64,000 bases of DNA, from the NCBI GenBank assembly GCA_025617745.1, contig CM046859.1, positions 26,215,371 through 26,279,370 on the forward strand, given 5' to 3'. The notes below the pieces were generated by a model. It ran no database searches and was not told where the DNA came from. It worked only from the letters and a program-made list of their open reading frames with translations. The position numbers and the translations under genes were made by a program. Below, piece after piece: positions 42,791 to 54,345 of this stretch. The DNA is from Heliocidaris erythrogramma. Lineage: Eukaryota; Echinodermata; Echinoidea; Camarodonta; Echinometridae. Position 1 is the first letter of the stretch; every line of letters starts with the position of its first letter.

Positions 42791-43969
42791 ATCCTGAACG
42801 CGTAACCCAGGTTATGCGCTTACTGCTGAAAAGGTACCCTTTTTATCCGTTTTCTTGTACGTGGATGATGCCTGATGTACTGACCCCAATGAAAAATGCC
42901 CTCCCTCCGCGTAACCACAAAATAATTATGTAACTCTATGCGTGAAGCCAAGAAGTTACAGATAACTCCTTGGTGAAACATAGTACATGCAGTACATGTA
43001 GAAATACACTGTGCGAACGAATAACACGTGTGTTGATGCGTCGTATACATTGAAGCCATAAGTGGACTGCGTGTACTATGTTTGCGCCGTAGTAGACATT
43101 GAACGTGTATACACACAACAGCATGTTGAGCTGTGCCTATGTAGGGCACACGTCACGCTATTCTTGGCAATACACCAACTGAAGTTTCTCCCCTTCACAG
43201 GTAAAGGGGTATGGGTTAGGCATGAAGCTCCAAACCAGCTTCATGGGTTGGCAGAATAAATTCAATGTTTAAAATGAATTTATGAAATATGGACGGTACG
43301 TCAGCCCTTAAGAAGTGCCTCCCACCACTCTAAGAACCATTCCCCGCCCGTGGGTACCAAAAGGTGGGGACCAAAAGGGCTAGGGGAGGCGCCTATTCGA
43401 CCCCCCCCCCCCAAAAAAAAGGCCCAAAATCCTTAGCGTAATATATTATATAGATTTTAATTATTAAATTACGGAATTACAGGACTGCGTGAAAAAGATT
43501 TCTCATGCACTTACCCCAGCTTTTTTTTGGTGGTTATTGTATTGATAATATCTATATTACATTTTAGTATACGAGGAATTTCTTCATTAGTTTGGATACT
43601 ATGCATGACCCCGAGTGAGTTCGCTCAGCGACCTTAGGAGCGGTGACGGAGTCGCGGCACAGAGTCACCGTCACGATGCAGAGAGATCACTCAACAGGAG
43701 TTTCGTCTAAGCTCATAATTCTTATCCTAAAACCATGAAAACTGAATTAGCAACTATTGTTTATTGCATGGTTTACTGGACGATGCGCATCACTTTCAGC
43801 TATGTTTGCCATGTCCCAGGGGCGTAGGAGCGTCTTTCAGAGTGTGTTTGTGTGTGTGTGTGGGGGGGGGGGGGGCACCAGCAAAAAGGGCACGGGGGAG
43901 GGGCACCTACCAGCGGTGAACACAAAGCGAAAAAAGGACCATTTTGTGACATTGGTATTACCCTACAGT
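42791..43969. other. Unassigned stretch
   Basis: C run at 43401-43413 and a GTGTGT/G run at 43850-43875. No exon recognised on either strand. Confidence 0.35.
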
Positions 43970-44167
43970 CTAATTAATATAGTTATCATCAAGCATCACC
44001 ACCTTCCTTTTTAGTGTGATTCTGGTCACTATTTCAGCTTCCCTGATTAGTGTGTAATGGTCTAACGATTCATGTGAGCGCGAGGAAAAAATTTCGGACT
44101 TTTTGCCAATGCTGAATTCGTACATTATTGAAAGCGACATAATGAAAATGACAACAGCCAATTTCAT
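43970..44167 (-). CDS. Possible small secreted peptide ORF (unrecognised)
   Basis: From the ATG at 44167 the frame gives 65 residues starting MKLAVVIFIMSLSIMYEFSI, a convincing hydrophobic signal-peptide core. A polar tail follows: KKSEIFSSRSHESLDHYT, then LIREAEIV and TLKRKVV. It ends at a TAG. An alternative is a first exon spliced at AAG|GTGGTG near 43995. The family is not recognised. It lies about 660 bp downstream of the Thr-rich secreted-protein exons on the same strand but has its own signal, so it is probably separate. Chance ORF is possible. Confidence 0.3.
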   Translation of the reverse strand: MKLAVVIFIMSLSIMYEFSIGKKSEIFSSRSHESLDHYTLIREAEIVTRITLKRKVVMLDDNYIN

Positions 44168-44826
44168 ATTGGGGAATGTTGAATAATCTTTTAAATTGTA
44201 TATTAACCCCTGTCGTTTTATACCGATATACAACATACTTTATGCAATCTGCTTGATTTCATTATATACTGTGAGAGCTAGCAAGCTTAGCGAGCGAGTT
44301 ATGGGGACATTTTCTGAAAATATTGCCCTTACTTGGTGTATATTATTGGCACATTCGACTAAGCGGAATGAGAAATCCTTTGCTGGTGGGGGGGGGGGGG
44401 GGGGGGTGGATTGTGCCCCTTTTGCCTCCAGCTCCGCTGCCTAACATTGTAGTTGTAGTAATATGGGTACCTGTAAAACAGCACCGATTCTTTCAAGCAA
44501 GATATGGCCCTTTTGTCAAAAAAAAACCAACAGTTGGAAACATAGGTAAAAAGGGCACTTACAAGAAGAGAAAAGGGCTCTTATCAGAGCCCCATACCCC
44601 CTTCCCCCGGGGGCGCCGCCCCTGCCATGTCCAATGTCGTACGTATACCACCAGTACTCCATCAGTCATTCTTTTGTAAAACATGAATGGCAATAATTAT
44701 TTTGTTTAGAATCCATTAATGACATTTTATGTAAAATGTGAAGGATACATATAAAGAAGCATGGACCATGTATCTTTGATTAGTATAAATCTGTCTTAAA
44801 ATCATTGGTTTTGTTATGGTACTTAC
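44168..44826. other. Non-coding stretch with G run and C-rich repeat
   Basis: G run at 44389-44406. The CCCTTTTGCCTCC and GGGGGCGCCGCCCC surroundings look repeat-derived. No exon 3 of the neighbouring minus-strand gene was identified. Confidence 0.4.
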
Positions 44827-45030
44827 TTATCGGTTGTGTACTTGCTGGTGTCGTTGCAGCTGTTGTTGTCGCTGCTGTTGTTGTTGTTGTCGTTGTCACT
44901 GTTGTAGTCTCATCACTGTCTGAACTCGAGTCTGAGCCTGAGCTTGAACGTTTGTTGCGCTCAAGAGCACCTCTTCTAGCTCGACGTTCAATGTCGTAAT
45001 TGTCGTCGTCCGTCAATCCCATGCTCCCGC
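44827..45030 (-). CDS. Exon 2 of an unrecognised secreted Thr-rich, dibasic-site protein
   Basis: Minus strand: acceptor GAATCGAACTACAG, exon, donor ATAA|GTAAGT; the exon is phase 1 at both ends (204 bp). Joined in phase to the signal-peptide exon at 46279-46366, it encodes GGSMGLTDDDNYDIERRARR, then GALERNKR and SSSGSDSSSDSDE. A Thr/Ala tract follows (TTTVTTTTTTTAATTT), then PASTQPI. RRARR and RNKR are candidate proprotein-convertase sites. The Ser/Asp block suggests phosphorylation. The Thr tract is suited to O-glycosylation. The CAG/ACA-type triplet composition shows that part of the tract is a codon-repeat expansion. Downstream exons are not identified and no family is recognised. Confidence 0.6.
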
Positions 45031-46278
45031 CTGTAGTTCGATTCAGACAACAATACAACAATTCGTCTAAAGACAACAATTCCTCTAAAATTGTTCATAA
45101 GTAATTGTTTATTATTGTTTGTAATTGCTTGTTTTCTCCTTAGTATTTTAACACTGATACATATTCTATACATTTATATGTTCCGAATGTTCGTGCTTAA
45201 AAAAAAAATGTATTCATGAAAGTGCTGAATAAACGACCCTGAACTGCAACTTGAAAATGTCCAGGTACCTGGGAGTGACTTTTCCGCTCCAGAATTGTCT
45301 GCCAATCATCAACAACAACAACAACAACAACAAGCCCTTATATTTTGGGGGTGCCTTCTCACTTCATAATTATCCTGCATTTATCTCGATTTATTGACTA
45401 ACCTCCATTATTTCAATACTATCTAAACATATACGATATATTCTTTTTTAAATTCAGTTTTCACACTTTATTTGTATCAATTCTGATTTGTATCATTATT
45501 GTATGCATTGTTTGTATTTGATTTCTTAATAAATGCAGAAACATCTGCTTTAAAAATATAATATTTTGGGAGGGGTTGACTCGGACCCCATGCTGAAGAA
45601 GGGGCAAGGGGCAGTTTCCGCCCCCTGCCGGACCTACAACTGAAGAAAATAAATAACTTGCTTTTCAGTGAGGAAATTGTTGCAATTATCAACACATAAC
45701 TTATAAAGAATTTCTCAAAAAATTTCCGCTCGGTCGACCTCGCCAAATAATAAAGTTAAGAATAGTTTATGAAGTCAAACATTAATAATGGACTGAAGTG
45801 GAATTGGAAAACTGGATTACATATCTCCTAATAAGTAAAGCCCAATAAAGTTAAAGAAATAAAGCCGTTCCTATTTAATAAATTGAAATCATTATGACGT
45901 ATCCACAAACTGACACAAACATATAAATCAGTAGTTTATGAACGCATAAAAAATAATGCAGCTGTCCAAAACGGTAATTGAAAAATTATATTCTTGCTGA
46001 AATACACGGATCACCATTGGCTCCGATGCACGGCTCCCTGACGCCAAGGCCCATACGCCACTTGTCAGAAGCCCTAGTTTTTTTTACCGCTCTCTATGTG
46101 GTTATTCCTAAATGATTAGAATAAGACCCCTCCATAATTCTTCAGGTATAATGTGTATATTGGGGTTATTTTTTAACATAAGCTACTTATAGACTACCTA
46201 GGAACGGGTGAATCAGAGTAAATTCCTTGACGTAAAAGAAAAGTTGAATAAAACCGGAGAAGGCCTCGTTTGACTTAC
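45031..46278 (-). other. Putative intron between signal-peptide and Thr-rich exons
   Basis: GTAAGT donor at 46278 and ACAG acceptor at 45031. Contains a (CAA)n tract at 45311-45331 and AT-rich sequence without other recognisable elements. Confidence 0.5.
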
Positions 46279-46366
46279 CATTCATACTTTTTCCATGTAT
46301 CATGACGGTGCCCATTAATAGACACATGCAAACCCCCAAAACAGCCGAATGCTTGAAAGGCGCCAT
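46279..46366 (-). CDS. Signal-peptide exon of the unrecognised secreted protein
   Basis: Minus-strand ATG at 46366 opens MAPFKHSAVLGVCMCLLMGT then VMIHGKSMN, a short basic start followed by a hydrophobic core typical of a cleaved signal peptide, probably cut near IHG|KS. The exon ends AAT G|GTAAGT (phase 1), which matches the phase of the exon at 44827-45030. CATTCTCTCAG just before the ATG could be an acceptor after a 5' UTR exon. Too short to be a convincing ORF alone. The splice and phase agreement is the main support. Confidence 0.6.
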
Positions 46367-47061
46367 CTGAGAGAATGTGATTTAAGTAAAAAGATAAACA
46401 ATCAAATTAAATTACTTTTTTTTTTTCAAAATACGTACATGCATATATAAACATGTCCGCGAGGAAAGCAACAATATTAGACAAAAAGATTTGTGAATGT
46501 TTTGAACAAAATCGAGTAAACAATAAAGGAATTCATGTATTTTGATGAGTAAATTACGGATTAGCAAAGGTGATATAGAACAACTCTCTTTCATTTGCTT
46601 CTAACATGGCTACACACAAAATGACCAAAGTATATTTATTTTCTTCTAAATTGCATACATTATATTCTTTTGGCTGGTTGGAGGACATGCTATACGTAAA
46701 AACATAAAACACATGCTATCCTGAAAATATAACGCGAGTATAGCTCCAAGGGCGGGGGGGGGGGGGGGAATTATTCAGAGGAGAAATCGAAATTTATGAC
46801 ATTTTAGAGTACTGCCCTACAACAAAGTTGAGAGTTATTTCATATTATATTGATATCCGCCAATTTACATGGTATGAGATTTAGTTCCCTCAGCTTTCGA
46901 ACATTCATAACTATCTCATTATCTCTCCTATTTCTTTCAGCATTTCACCAACGTGTTTTCTGATTTTGCTGCTTTTACACAATTGAACTTGTTACAAAGT
47001 TAGGGTTTCACTTCAGTGTATTTCAATAAGAAAACTTTCTATTTCTATAGAGATATATCTG
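46367..47061. other. Unassigned stretch with G run
   Basis: G run at 46755-46768; otherwise AT-rich without recognised structure. Confidence 0.35.
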
Positions 47062-47275
47062 GGTCCTGTTTCAGAAAACTTGTCATCAATGACAAGTTGC
47101 AATAACTATTAACCCATAGGCTACGGGAACCGGGTGTTCCCTGTATTAAGCCTATGGGCATGACAAAATTCAGTAGTCATCGGGTTAAGCTACTGAAATC
47201 CTTGCATCTAATCGGCTGAGAGCAAATTTGTCGGTAAAATATCACCGACAAGACACTTGATGAAACGCATCCAGT
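47062..47275. mobile_element. Short palindromic MITE (~140 bp family), copy 3, with nested hairpin
   Basis: TTTCAGAAAACTTGTCATC and GACAAGACACTTGATGAAAC are the ends. The core CTATTA...AAGCTACTGAAATCC is split by a 76-bp insert (47111-47186) that begins AACCCATAGGCT and ends ATCGGGTT. The insert has its own internal hairpin CCCATAGGCT/AGCCTATGGG. Confidence 0.87.
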
Positions 47276-47317
47276 AATTATCTTTATTAAGAGCAGGACG
47301 GATTTAGTTCACAAAAC

Positions 47318-47575
47318 TCATCAGGACAAATACCCTTGGTATATCATTCCGGACAACTATTCCTTCCCCTCAAGCACATTTACCCTTAGGACAATCATCC
47401 CCGGTCAACTACCCCATGGTGTAGGGGTAATATCAATATAGGTGTTTTTACACCGGAGTAGTGTTCCTTTAAGGGTGCAGTTGTCCGGGGTAATCGGGGG
47501 GGGGGGGGGGGGGGTGAGGGGCTGAGGTAAATGTCCTTTATTGGTTGTCCAAGGAGTATTTGTACTAGAATGTTC
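47318..47575. mobile_element. Imperfect palindrome, probable MITE
   Basis: ACAAATACCCTTGGTATATC at the left and CCAAGGAGTATTTGTA at the right are inverted repeats. Inner pairs CATTTACC/GGTAAATG and ACAACTA/TTGTCCGGGG extend them. A G run of ~18 lies at 47498-47515. Confidence 0.6.
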
Positions 47576-47600
47576 ATGAACAATTGTGTTTGGAATGAAA

Positions 47601-48536
47601 AATGGGACACATTCATGAGAAAAAAGTTGCTTTAAGCAAAAGCGCAAAAATTAGAGAAATAGATCAGTGAAAGTTTGAGAAAAATCCGACAAAGAATAAG
47701 AGAGTTAAGAATTTTAAAATTCTGTGGAAATCTCAAATTGGCAACTCCGGGTCATGTGACTGTGATATCCTGTGATGTCATGGATTCACTACTCTACCGT
47801 TGTTTTTGTACACAAATATGACCCCAAATATCCTTTTTTCTCGAAATAGTAAAGGAATAGAGTTAGTTTAAAGAAGAGGACATGCCAAAACATTCCACCC
47901 TTAATAATGTCTCAAGCATATATATAGGAATAAGGGAGATGTTATACACAAGAAATGAAAATTAATATCTTGTAATAATTTTTAAACTTACAAATACCAT
48001 TTTTCTTTTGGTCAATTGAATGAAAGAATATGCCTATTCTTTACAAGATGATTATACAAAAGCATGTTACACCCTAAAAACTCAAATCGGAGGAGTGACA
48101 ACATTTTAAAAATGGTAAATTAGCACTTTTAACATGCTGGATCTAATAGTTTAAAGGTTGGATTCAGCATGCTAAAAGTGTTCATTTACCATTTTGAAAA
48201 TGTTGTCACCCCTCCAACCTTTTAAATGTAGATTTAACATTGGACTTTTTAGAGTATACCCTCACTACACTTCCAGCAAAGGAATAGAATTGATGTTTTT
48301 TGAAGAAAAATGTAAAACAATGACATTTCATGTACAAAAACAAATTGGAAAGTAGTGAATCCATGACATCACCGGATATCACAGTCACATGACCCGGAGT
48401 TGCCTAATTGAGATTTCCATAGAATTGTAAAAATCCATAACTCTCTCTTATTCTTTGTCGGATTTTTCTCAAAGTTTCACTGATCTTTAATTTTGTGCTT
48501 TTATTTAAGCAACATTTTTCTCGTGAATGTGTCTCT
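47601..48536. mobile_element. Long palindromic MITE with a second hairpin in its centre
   Basis: GACACATTCATGAGAAAA at the left, TTTTCTCGTGAATGTGTC at the right. Arms continue through CACTTTCACTGATC-type, GGATTTTTCTCAAA, ACTCCGGGTCATGTGACTGT and GATGTCATGGATTCACTAC. TTAA follows the right end (48537-48540), while the left equivalent is mutated. At 48090-48213 a separate hairpin lies inside: GTGACAACATTTT...CAGCATGCTAAAAGTG. Confidence 0.87.
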
Positions 48537-48540
48537 TTAA

Positions 48541-49845
48541 CTGCAATAGATGCCTAAAGTTGAATAAGGATTGAATAACAAAGAGGTGGCATTAATTTCT
48601 GTTTGAAGAATGCACGATGAGTTGAAAGTTTGGAAGAGGTGTGCCCCTATGTACTTTACATCACAATCTTGCTTAAAAGATACGGAAGCAAACATACTGT
48701 TTAGATGCTGCTGCTTCGAATACCCATTCCCATTATTTATTGAACGTAAATGTATCGTTTGATTACAGTAGAAAAGTAAAAAATCACGTACAGTTGGTAT
48801 AAACAATTTAATTTTTGCAGCCTATATCGTCATGCGACTCTTAGAGATTTGACTAAAAACTGAAATATTGAATTCTTGCAATGATTACTATTGCTCTATT
48901 CTAGGTATTCCTAATAGCAAGTACATGAAGCATGCCCCCTAAACAATCAAGATTTGAGCGAGAACAAAGTCATTTTAACGATTTTGGAACGGACATATCA
49001 TTTAGTTTACGTCACATAAAGCCATAAGCAGACGGGTCTTCATGTTACATGCAATTCCGGAGTATTTTACAGGAAAGATGACATTGCGAAGCTCAGTTCT
49101 GAATGAAAATGCTTAGAGCAGGTGTTTATATTTTTTTCCTTTTGCCTCACTAATGCATAAAAGGCCTTTAAAAAAAAATCGTTGTTTGCTGCGTTCTCTT
49201 TTCTATACCGGAATCGTGTAGAAGTTATGCGCGGCTCTCGCAGACAAAGACGTTTCACAGAAAAGCCCCCCCCCCCCCAAAAAAAAAAAAAAGAAAAAAA
49301 TGTAAAAAGCTTATTATAACACTTTACCTTGCTCTTTCAAAAAGTAAAGTTGATAGACACTTCTGAAATGTATGACTATGTCTCCGTAGGCTAGAGAGAA
49401 TCTGGAGAGGACTCGAGCCGAGATGATGCGATGAGTGATAGACCCATGACATTGTCATGCCTTAAATATATGCATATGCAAAAGGAACCCCCTCCCCCGC
49501 TCTCGAAACCTCAAAGTCTGAATATCAATATCTGCATTGTTATTCACCACAAACTCATTGTGAAAGAGAACAAAATTCACTGTTTGCTTGTTCTGACAGC
49601 ATTACTTCCTTCATAATTAATGGAATTATTCTTCACGGCCATGAGTACCGTAGACTCTTACTTTGGAAACAATGAGCACTGAAACAATCAACAATCGCAG
49701 CTTTAGGGAATGTGTATCGTGGCTTTCGAGTAAGGTCACTTATTCACCACATATTAAAGCATATTTATCTTGTCTGTTCAGAGCTAAAATGGTGTTAACT
49801 GTGTGAAAAATGACTTGCTTTAAAGCCATTATTGTTTTTTTTTTA
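48541..49845. other. Unassigned stretch
   Basis: C run then A run at 49265-49295. Nothing else could be supported. Confidence 0.35.
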
Positions 49846-49951
49846 CCGACAACTGTTATAAGCTACTGAAATACTTGCATCTGATTGACTGAGAGAAAAT
49901 TTGTCAGTAAAAATCACTGACAAGACACTTCATAAAACGCCCCCCCCCCCG
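49846..49951. mobile_element. Short palindromic MITE (~140 bp family), copy 4
   Basis: ACCGACAACTGTTATAAGCT, ACTGAAATACTTGCATCTGA and GTCAGTAAAAATCACTGACA, ending AAACG and a C run. Left end is missing or eroded. Confidence 0.85.
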
Positions 49952-50535
49952 ATCTTGGTGTTATGTATAGGCGTATAAGATTGAAGGCTGTAAATCAATC
50001 ATTAAGCATTAACAAAACAGCAAAATTATCAATTATTTGGTAAATGCTATATCATAACTTCGGATAATTTCATGACGAGCCACGACAGCGTAATTATTAT
50101 GTAACCCCCACCCCCACTGAATTAATAAAGTATTTTGTGAATGGCAATGAAATTGGATTACTCTTAAGAATTAAACACACGGCAATAACAACAATAATGA
50201 TAATAGTATTATCATTCTGGATTTATATATCGTTTTATATATCTGTGATGTCTTTTAGCACTTTTCAGATATATCATTGCCCCGGTCATCAGATTCATAC
50301 TAGAGCAAAAAGTAATCCATCTGATTGTTTTTTTGCTGTAAACTCTGACCTTGAATTAAGATGGATTAAATGAGTTCATGCCAAACTCAAAACATCAAAA
50401 GAATATTGCAAACGGAATTACTCAGAGGATTTTTAATATTTTGCGCGTCAACTTGCCCCAAAACCAACCAACCTAACTCAGTTTACGAAAAGAAACCCCA
50501 AAGAACGGCCCATTTATCCCATGTGAATTTGTCTT
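49952..50535. other. Unassigned stretch
   Basis: No supported feature. Confidence 0.3.
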
Positions 50536-50950
50536 GCAAAGTTTCAGTTTCAGTTTCAGTTTTATTTTCATTTCCAACAGAACAGAACAGAACATTTGAT
50601 TTTGACCAAAAAAAATCAATTATGCAATTCAATATTCAATAATATAATACAATTTACATGGTTTAAGGTTATAAAACACAAAGTATACATAAACATCCAG
50701 TATGATAGTTCTTTTTTATTGTTTTAAGTGAAACATGTGGAAATGGAGGGATCCACTGAAAACGCAGAGTTTGTAGAATGTGGATCCCTCGAAGTAATGA
50801 CGAACATAATGTTGTCACAACGAGTTTACAAGTCTTAAAATGTGGTGAAGTGGTTTGTATAGTGGGTAACAAATTAGCTTTCTCTATTAAAACATAACAT
50901 GGAGAGAAATGTTTGTACATGACTTGGCATTTGCGTAGCGTATAAGTCCA
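50536..50950 (-). mobile_element. 3' end of a LINE with (AAACTG)n tail, minus strand
   Basis: The plus strand begins with three GTTTCA units followed by GTTTTATTTTCATTTCC (50539-50573). On the minus strand this is a 3' UTR ending ...GAAAATAAAACTGAAACTG. Hexanucleotide tails like this mark CR1/RTE-type LINE ends. The body up to about 50950 is non-coding, and its upstream limit is uncertain. Confidence 0.6.
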
Positions 50951-52048
50951 GGCACCGAAGGGGACACTGGTATCATGGGGTTTAGGGGAGGGGGAGGGGG
51001 CATTGGTCTTACTCGTAGGATGAAACGGGAATTACCAACGTCACCGATTAGGGGGAGGTTATGGGAGAGGGCTGATCGGGGGGGGGGGGGGGGGAGGCGC
51101 TGGAGGCCAGGGCTCCCTCCCCAGGAAAAAGAAAAGACATCCCAAAACGCTGATTGACTTTTTGTGCAATTCTTTTTTGTTTGCTTGGCAGAATTTTTTC
51201 AGAATAATGTGCCCCCTTAATCACAACATCCTGGATTCGCCACTGGGGTATGGGAGAGGGTCACATCGTTTCCACTGCCCGCTATTTCTGACAGGTAATT
51301 TCTTCAGGGAATGCTTTGTTCATAATTATTACTTTCATGTTAAGTGTGTAATACAGCGTGTATTCAGTATCATACATTATTACTTTCATGTGGTAGCTGG
51401 ATTCACATCGGACATTAACTGTCTGGAGTGATTTTATGTCATTGCCCATTTCCTAGGCTTTAAGTGTATTACACTGCCTTTAATATTAGCAGTACGATTA
51501 TGTTTTGTAATACATAGCAAATAATGAAAAACAAACTTGTGTATAAAAGATATGTACCCACCATAGTGGCTAAGCAAAGCATACACAAAAATTGCTAAAT
51601 ATTTATTTTACCTAACCAAATGTCCCTGTGCGAGAATATAAATTATACAAATTAATTATACAAATTAATCAGAATAGAATAAATATAGTGATTTTTAACT
51701 GTTTTCGACATTCACAGAAAGATAAACAAAAGAAACTGAATTAAAGGACGATTCGACATTTGTATTTTTAAATGAAGTATAAAGCAATTATTGTGTGTTT
51801 CGATCGTAGTATTTTTGTGCTTTACATTGAACTGGATAATGACAATGATGTAAGATTTTCAATGGAGGCTTCATGCTTGACCTTTGAAAAGGAATAGAAA
51901 TATCTTTGATATCCAAGTTCAACTTTATTCAATTCTAACACTTCGACGTTAAACCTAATGGGGTAGGCCTAACATTGAAGCAAACAATACAGCGCTTATC
52001 AAAGAGGTACACACTATCTACGCCCCTAGTGTAATTGAAATGGATCAA
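50951..52048. other. Unassigned stretch with G-rich tracts
   Basis: GGGAGGGGGAGGGGG at 50985-51000 and a G run of ~16 at 51079-51094. TGTGCCCCCTTAATCACAAC...CCTGGATTCGCC at 51208-51240 resembles one unit of the minisatellite at 34935-35270. Confidence 0.45.
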
Positions 52049-52124
52049 AATCTGTTTGGAGCCAGACGGGCGTTAACTCTGTACAAATGATGGGACTTAA
52101 CGCCCTTCTGGCTCCAAACAGATT
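52049..52124. mobile_element. 76-bp hairpin element in palindromic flank, copy 1
   Basis: Core arm TTTGGAGCCAGACGGGCG then TTAACTC pairs with GGGACTTAACGCCC then TTCTGGCTCCAAA. Outside the core, AATCTG on the left is exactly matched by CAGATT on the right. Confidence 0.9.
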
Positions 52125-53291
52125 AATGTGCATATCAGGCAGTAAATGCATGTGCTCTGTTAACTATCAATAGGGAGCCAGTCTTTTTTAATTATTGTTT
52201 GTAAATATTGTGATTATATTTTCATTGAATAAGCACAGAAAGTACAGAAAGCTAACAATGGGTGAAGCAAGGTTTTAGAGAAGACGGCAATACCATGTTT
52301 GACGCGTTCTCGATCCGACTAGTGGACGAGGGAGAAGCCAGTGGACGGGTGAGCCGTTCTTGCACAAAGCGCGGTATGCAGTTAACATAAAGCAGTCCAT
52401 TGTTGCTGGGAGGATCTAGGACGGCGTTCACGTCGACACATTCGAAAACTCCCTATTAACTGAGTTTAACATTCATCGGATCCTTAACTCAATACTTAGC
52501 AGTGCATCCCCCTATCCCCGTGGCGTATTCAGAAATTAATGAATTGTTGGTTGGGGTGGAATCCTTCAAAGAAAAGGAAATCATATATCTGGGCAGCTCC
52601 TGTAATATGCACGCGGACATTGTACATATTTCTTCCTAGGCCTTTGAGGAAGACATACAATATCTTCTCCCGATGGTGGATACGCCCTCACCGTCACCAC
52701 CACGGTGACGACGACGACCACCACCACCACCAACACACATCATCTCCATCAATACCCATTTTTGTCTGAGGAATGTTGGAGATATACATTGCACAGTAAC
52801 AGGAGGAATTCTCTATAACATTTACACCTTTTCCTTTTTCAATTTTTAAATTCATTTTTAAAGTTACAAGACCCTAGAAGCAAGGTCTTAGAAAAGGAAG
52901 CTTATTTTTTTAGACAGAAGTAATGCTTTATTATTTGCTCAATTATGTACATGTAAAAGTTGTCAACATGCATTGCAGTAGTGCTCCAAACAGTAATTGG
53001 AAATTGGGGTGAATATAATTATTAGGGAAAAACAGAGGAACAAAACTGCATGTTCAAAAATTTATTTTCTCTCTCTCGTCCATTAAAATTGAATATTTTT
53101 TGTTCATTATCCTGTACTGCATTGCATCCTTTCAACATACTCCAGACAAAAATGGAAAGTGTGTGCAGAAAAGGCATAATCTGCAATGCAGTGTGTGTGT
53201 GTTTGTGTGCGTGTGATTAAACGGGTAAGGGGGTAGAGGCGTGTGTCTAGTGAAGATTATTAATGGATGAATTGGTTTTTAAAATTAATTA
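52125..53291. other. Unassigned stretch
   Basis: Short (CCA/ACG)n tract at 52693-52745 and (TG)n at 53193-53215. No gene recognised. Confidence 0.35.
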
Positions 53292-53345
53292 TTAAACAAG
53301 AGCCCCAGGGGGCACGACGCTCACCTGAGGTGGATCAATTCACAT
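53292..53345 (+). repeat. Dispersed-repeat fragment (ACAAGAGCCCC...GCTCACCTGAG)
   Basis: AAACAAGAGCCCCAGGGGGC and CACGACGCTCACCTGAGG resemble a short repeat seen widely in marine invertebrate genomes. The resemblance is from memory and no second copy is present in the window. Confidence 0.35.
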
Positions 53346-53582
53346 CTGGTGCATGTTCTCTCTAGGCACATGAACAACTTTCATTCTTCATCTATAGAGA
53401 TATCTCTATACACAATACCAAGTCTGAGCTTCCTACCAAGTTCGGTTAAATTCCAATCATGGGTTTTGCAGAAGAAGCTGAAAATGTAAAAAGTTTATGG
53501 ATGGCGGACAACTTGCCCCACCCCCCCTCCAGTATGTTACCCCCACAGACCCCCTATAGGGCCACCGTTCGATCGCTTCACT

Positions 53583-54337
53583 CAGTGGCGTATTTAGGGG
53601 GCAGGGGGCACGTGCACTGGGCGGCACTTGGAGGGGGCGTAAAAACGCAAAGGAGAGAAAGAAAACAACTGGGGAAATGAAGAATCTGCAGGGGACATAC
53701 ACTAGAAATTTAGTTTTTGAAGGTTTGAAATGCGAAAAATGTTCAAAGCTAGATCGCTTTGCTTCCTTGGATAATTATTTTCTTTCAAGATCTCGTGATT
53801 TTGCGCCCGCAGTAGGCCTATATATAATTCTTAAATAGCTTCCTTAAAGGGTTCAAAATTCAAAAACAAAGGTTAAAAAATAAAGATGTAATTGTTTGTT
53901 CGCTATATCATGTAAGAGTCCTGCTAGATATTGCGCCCCCAATATAGGATAAATTGTATAAATCAGCATTTGCACAGGTTCAACGTTTCAAAGAATCTCA
54001 ACTATAGGTAGCCTTGCGGAATTTCTCGACTCTTTCTCAAGCCTATAGGGGTTTCGTTAGTTTTGCTCCCGATTGTAGAAGTGAGTGAATACAAAACCGT
54101 TTATCAGTGTATAAAATTCGAGCTTCTCTACCACTCAATTATTGCAGTTGTCAATTGCAAAATTTCCTAGTTAAAATGCACAAGAAATTGCGTTTTTCAG
54201 GGTTAAAAAATTGAAAATTTTGCCGCTTCGGTCCCTCGCTAACGTAGATAAGTTTGGGCACTGGGGGGGGGGGGGGGGGGGGGGGGTGTAACTTCCATTT
54301 TTTGCCCCAGGCGCCATAATCCCTAGATACGCCACTG
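53583..54337. mobile_element. hAT-like non-autonomous element with 8-bp target duplication
   Basis: Starts CAGTGGCGTATTTAGGG and ends CCCTAGATACGCCACTG, near-perfect inverted repeats. Flanks GCTTCACT (53575-53582) and GCTTCGCT (54338-54345) differ at one base. It contains a long G run at 54264-54285. No hAT transposase frame is present. Confidence 0.87.
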
Positions 54338-54345
54338 GCTTCGCT

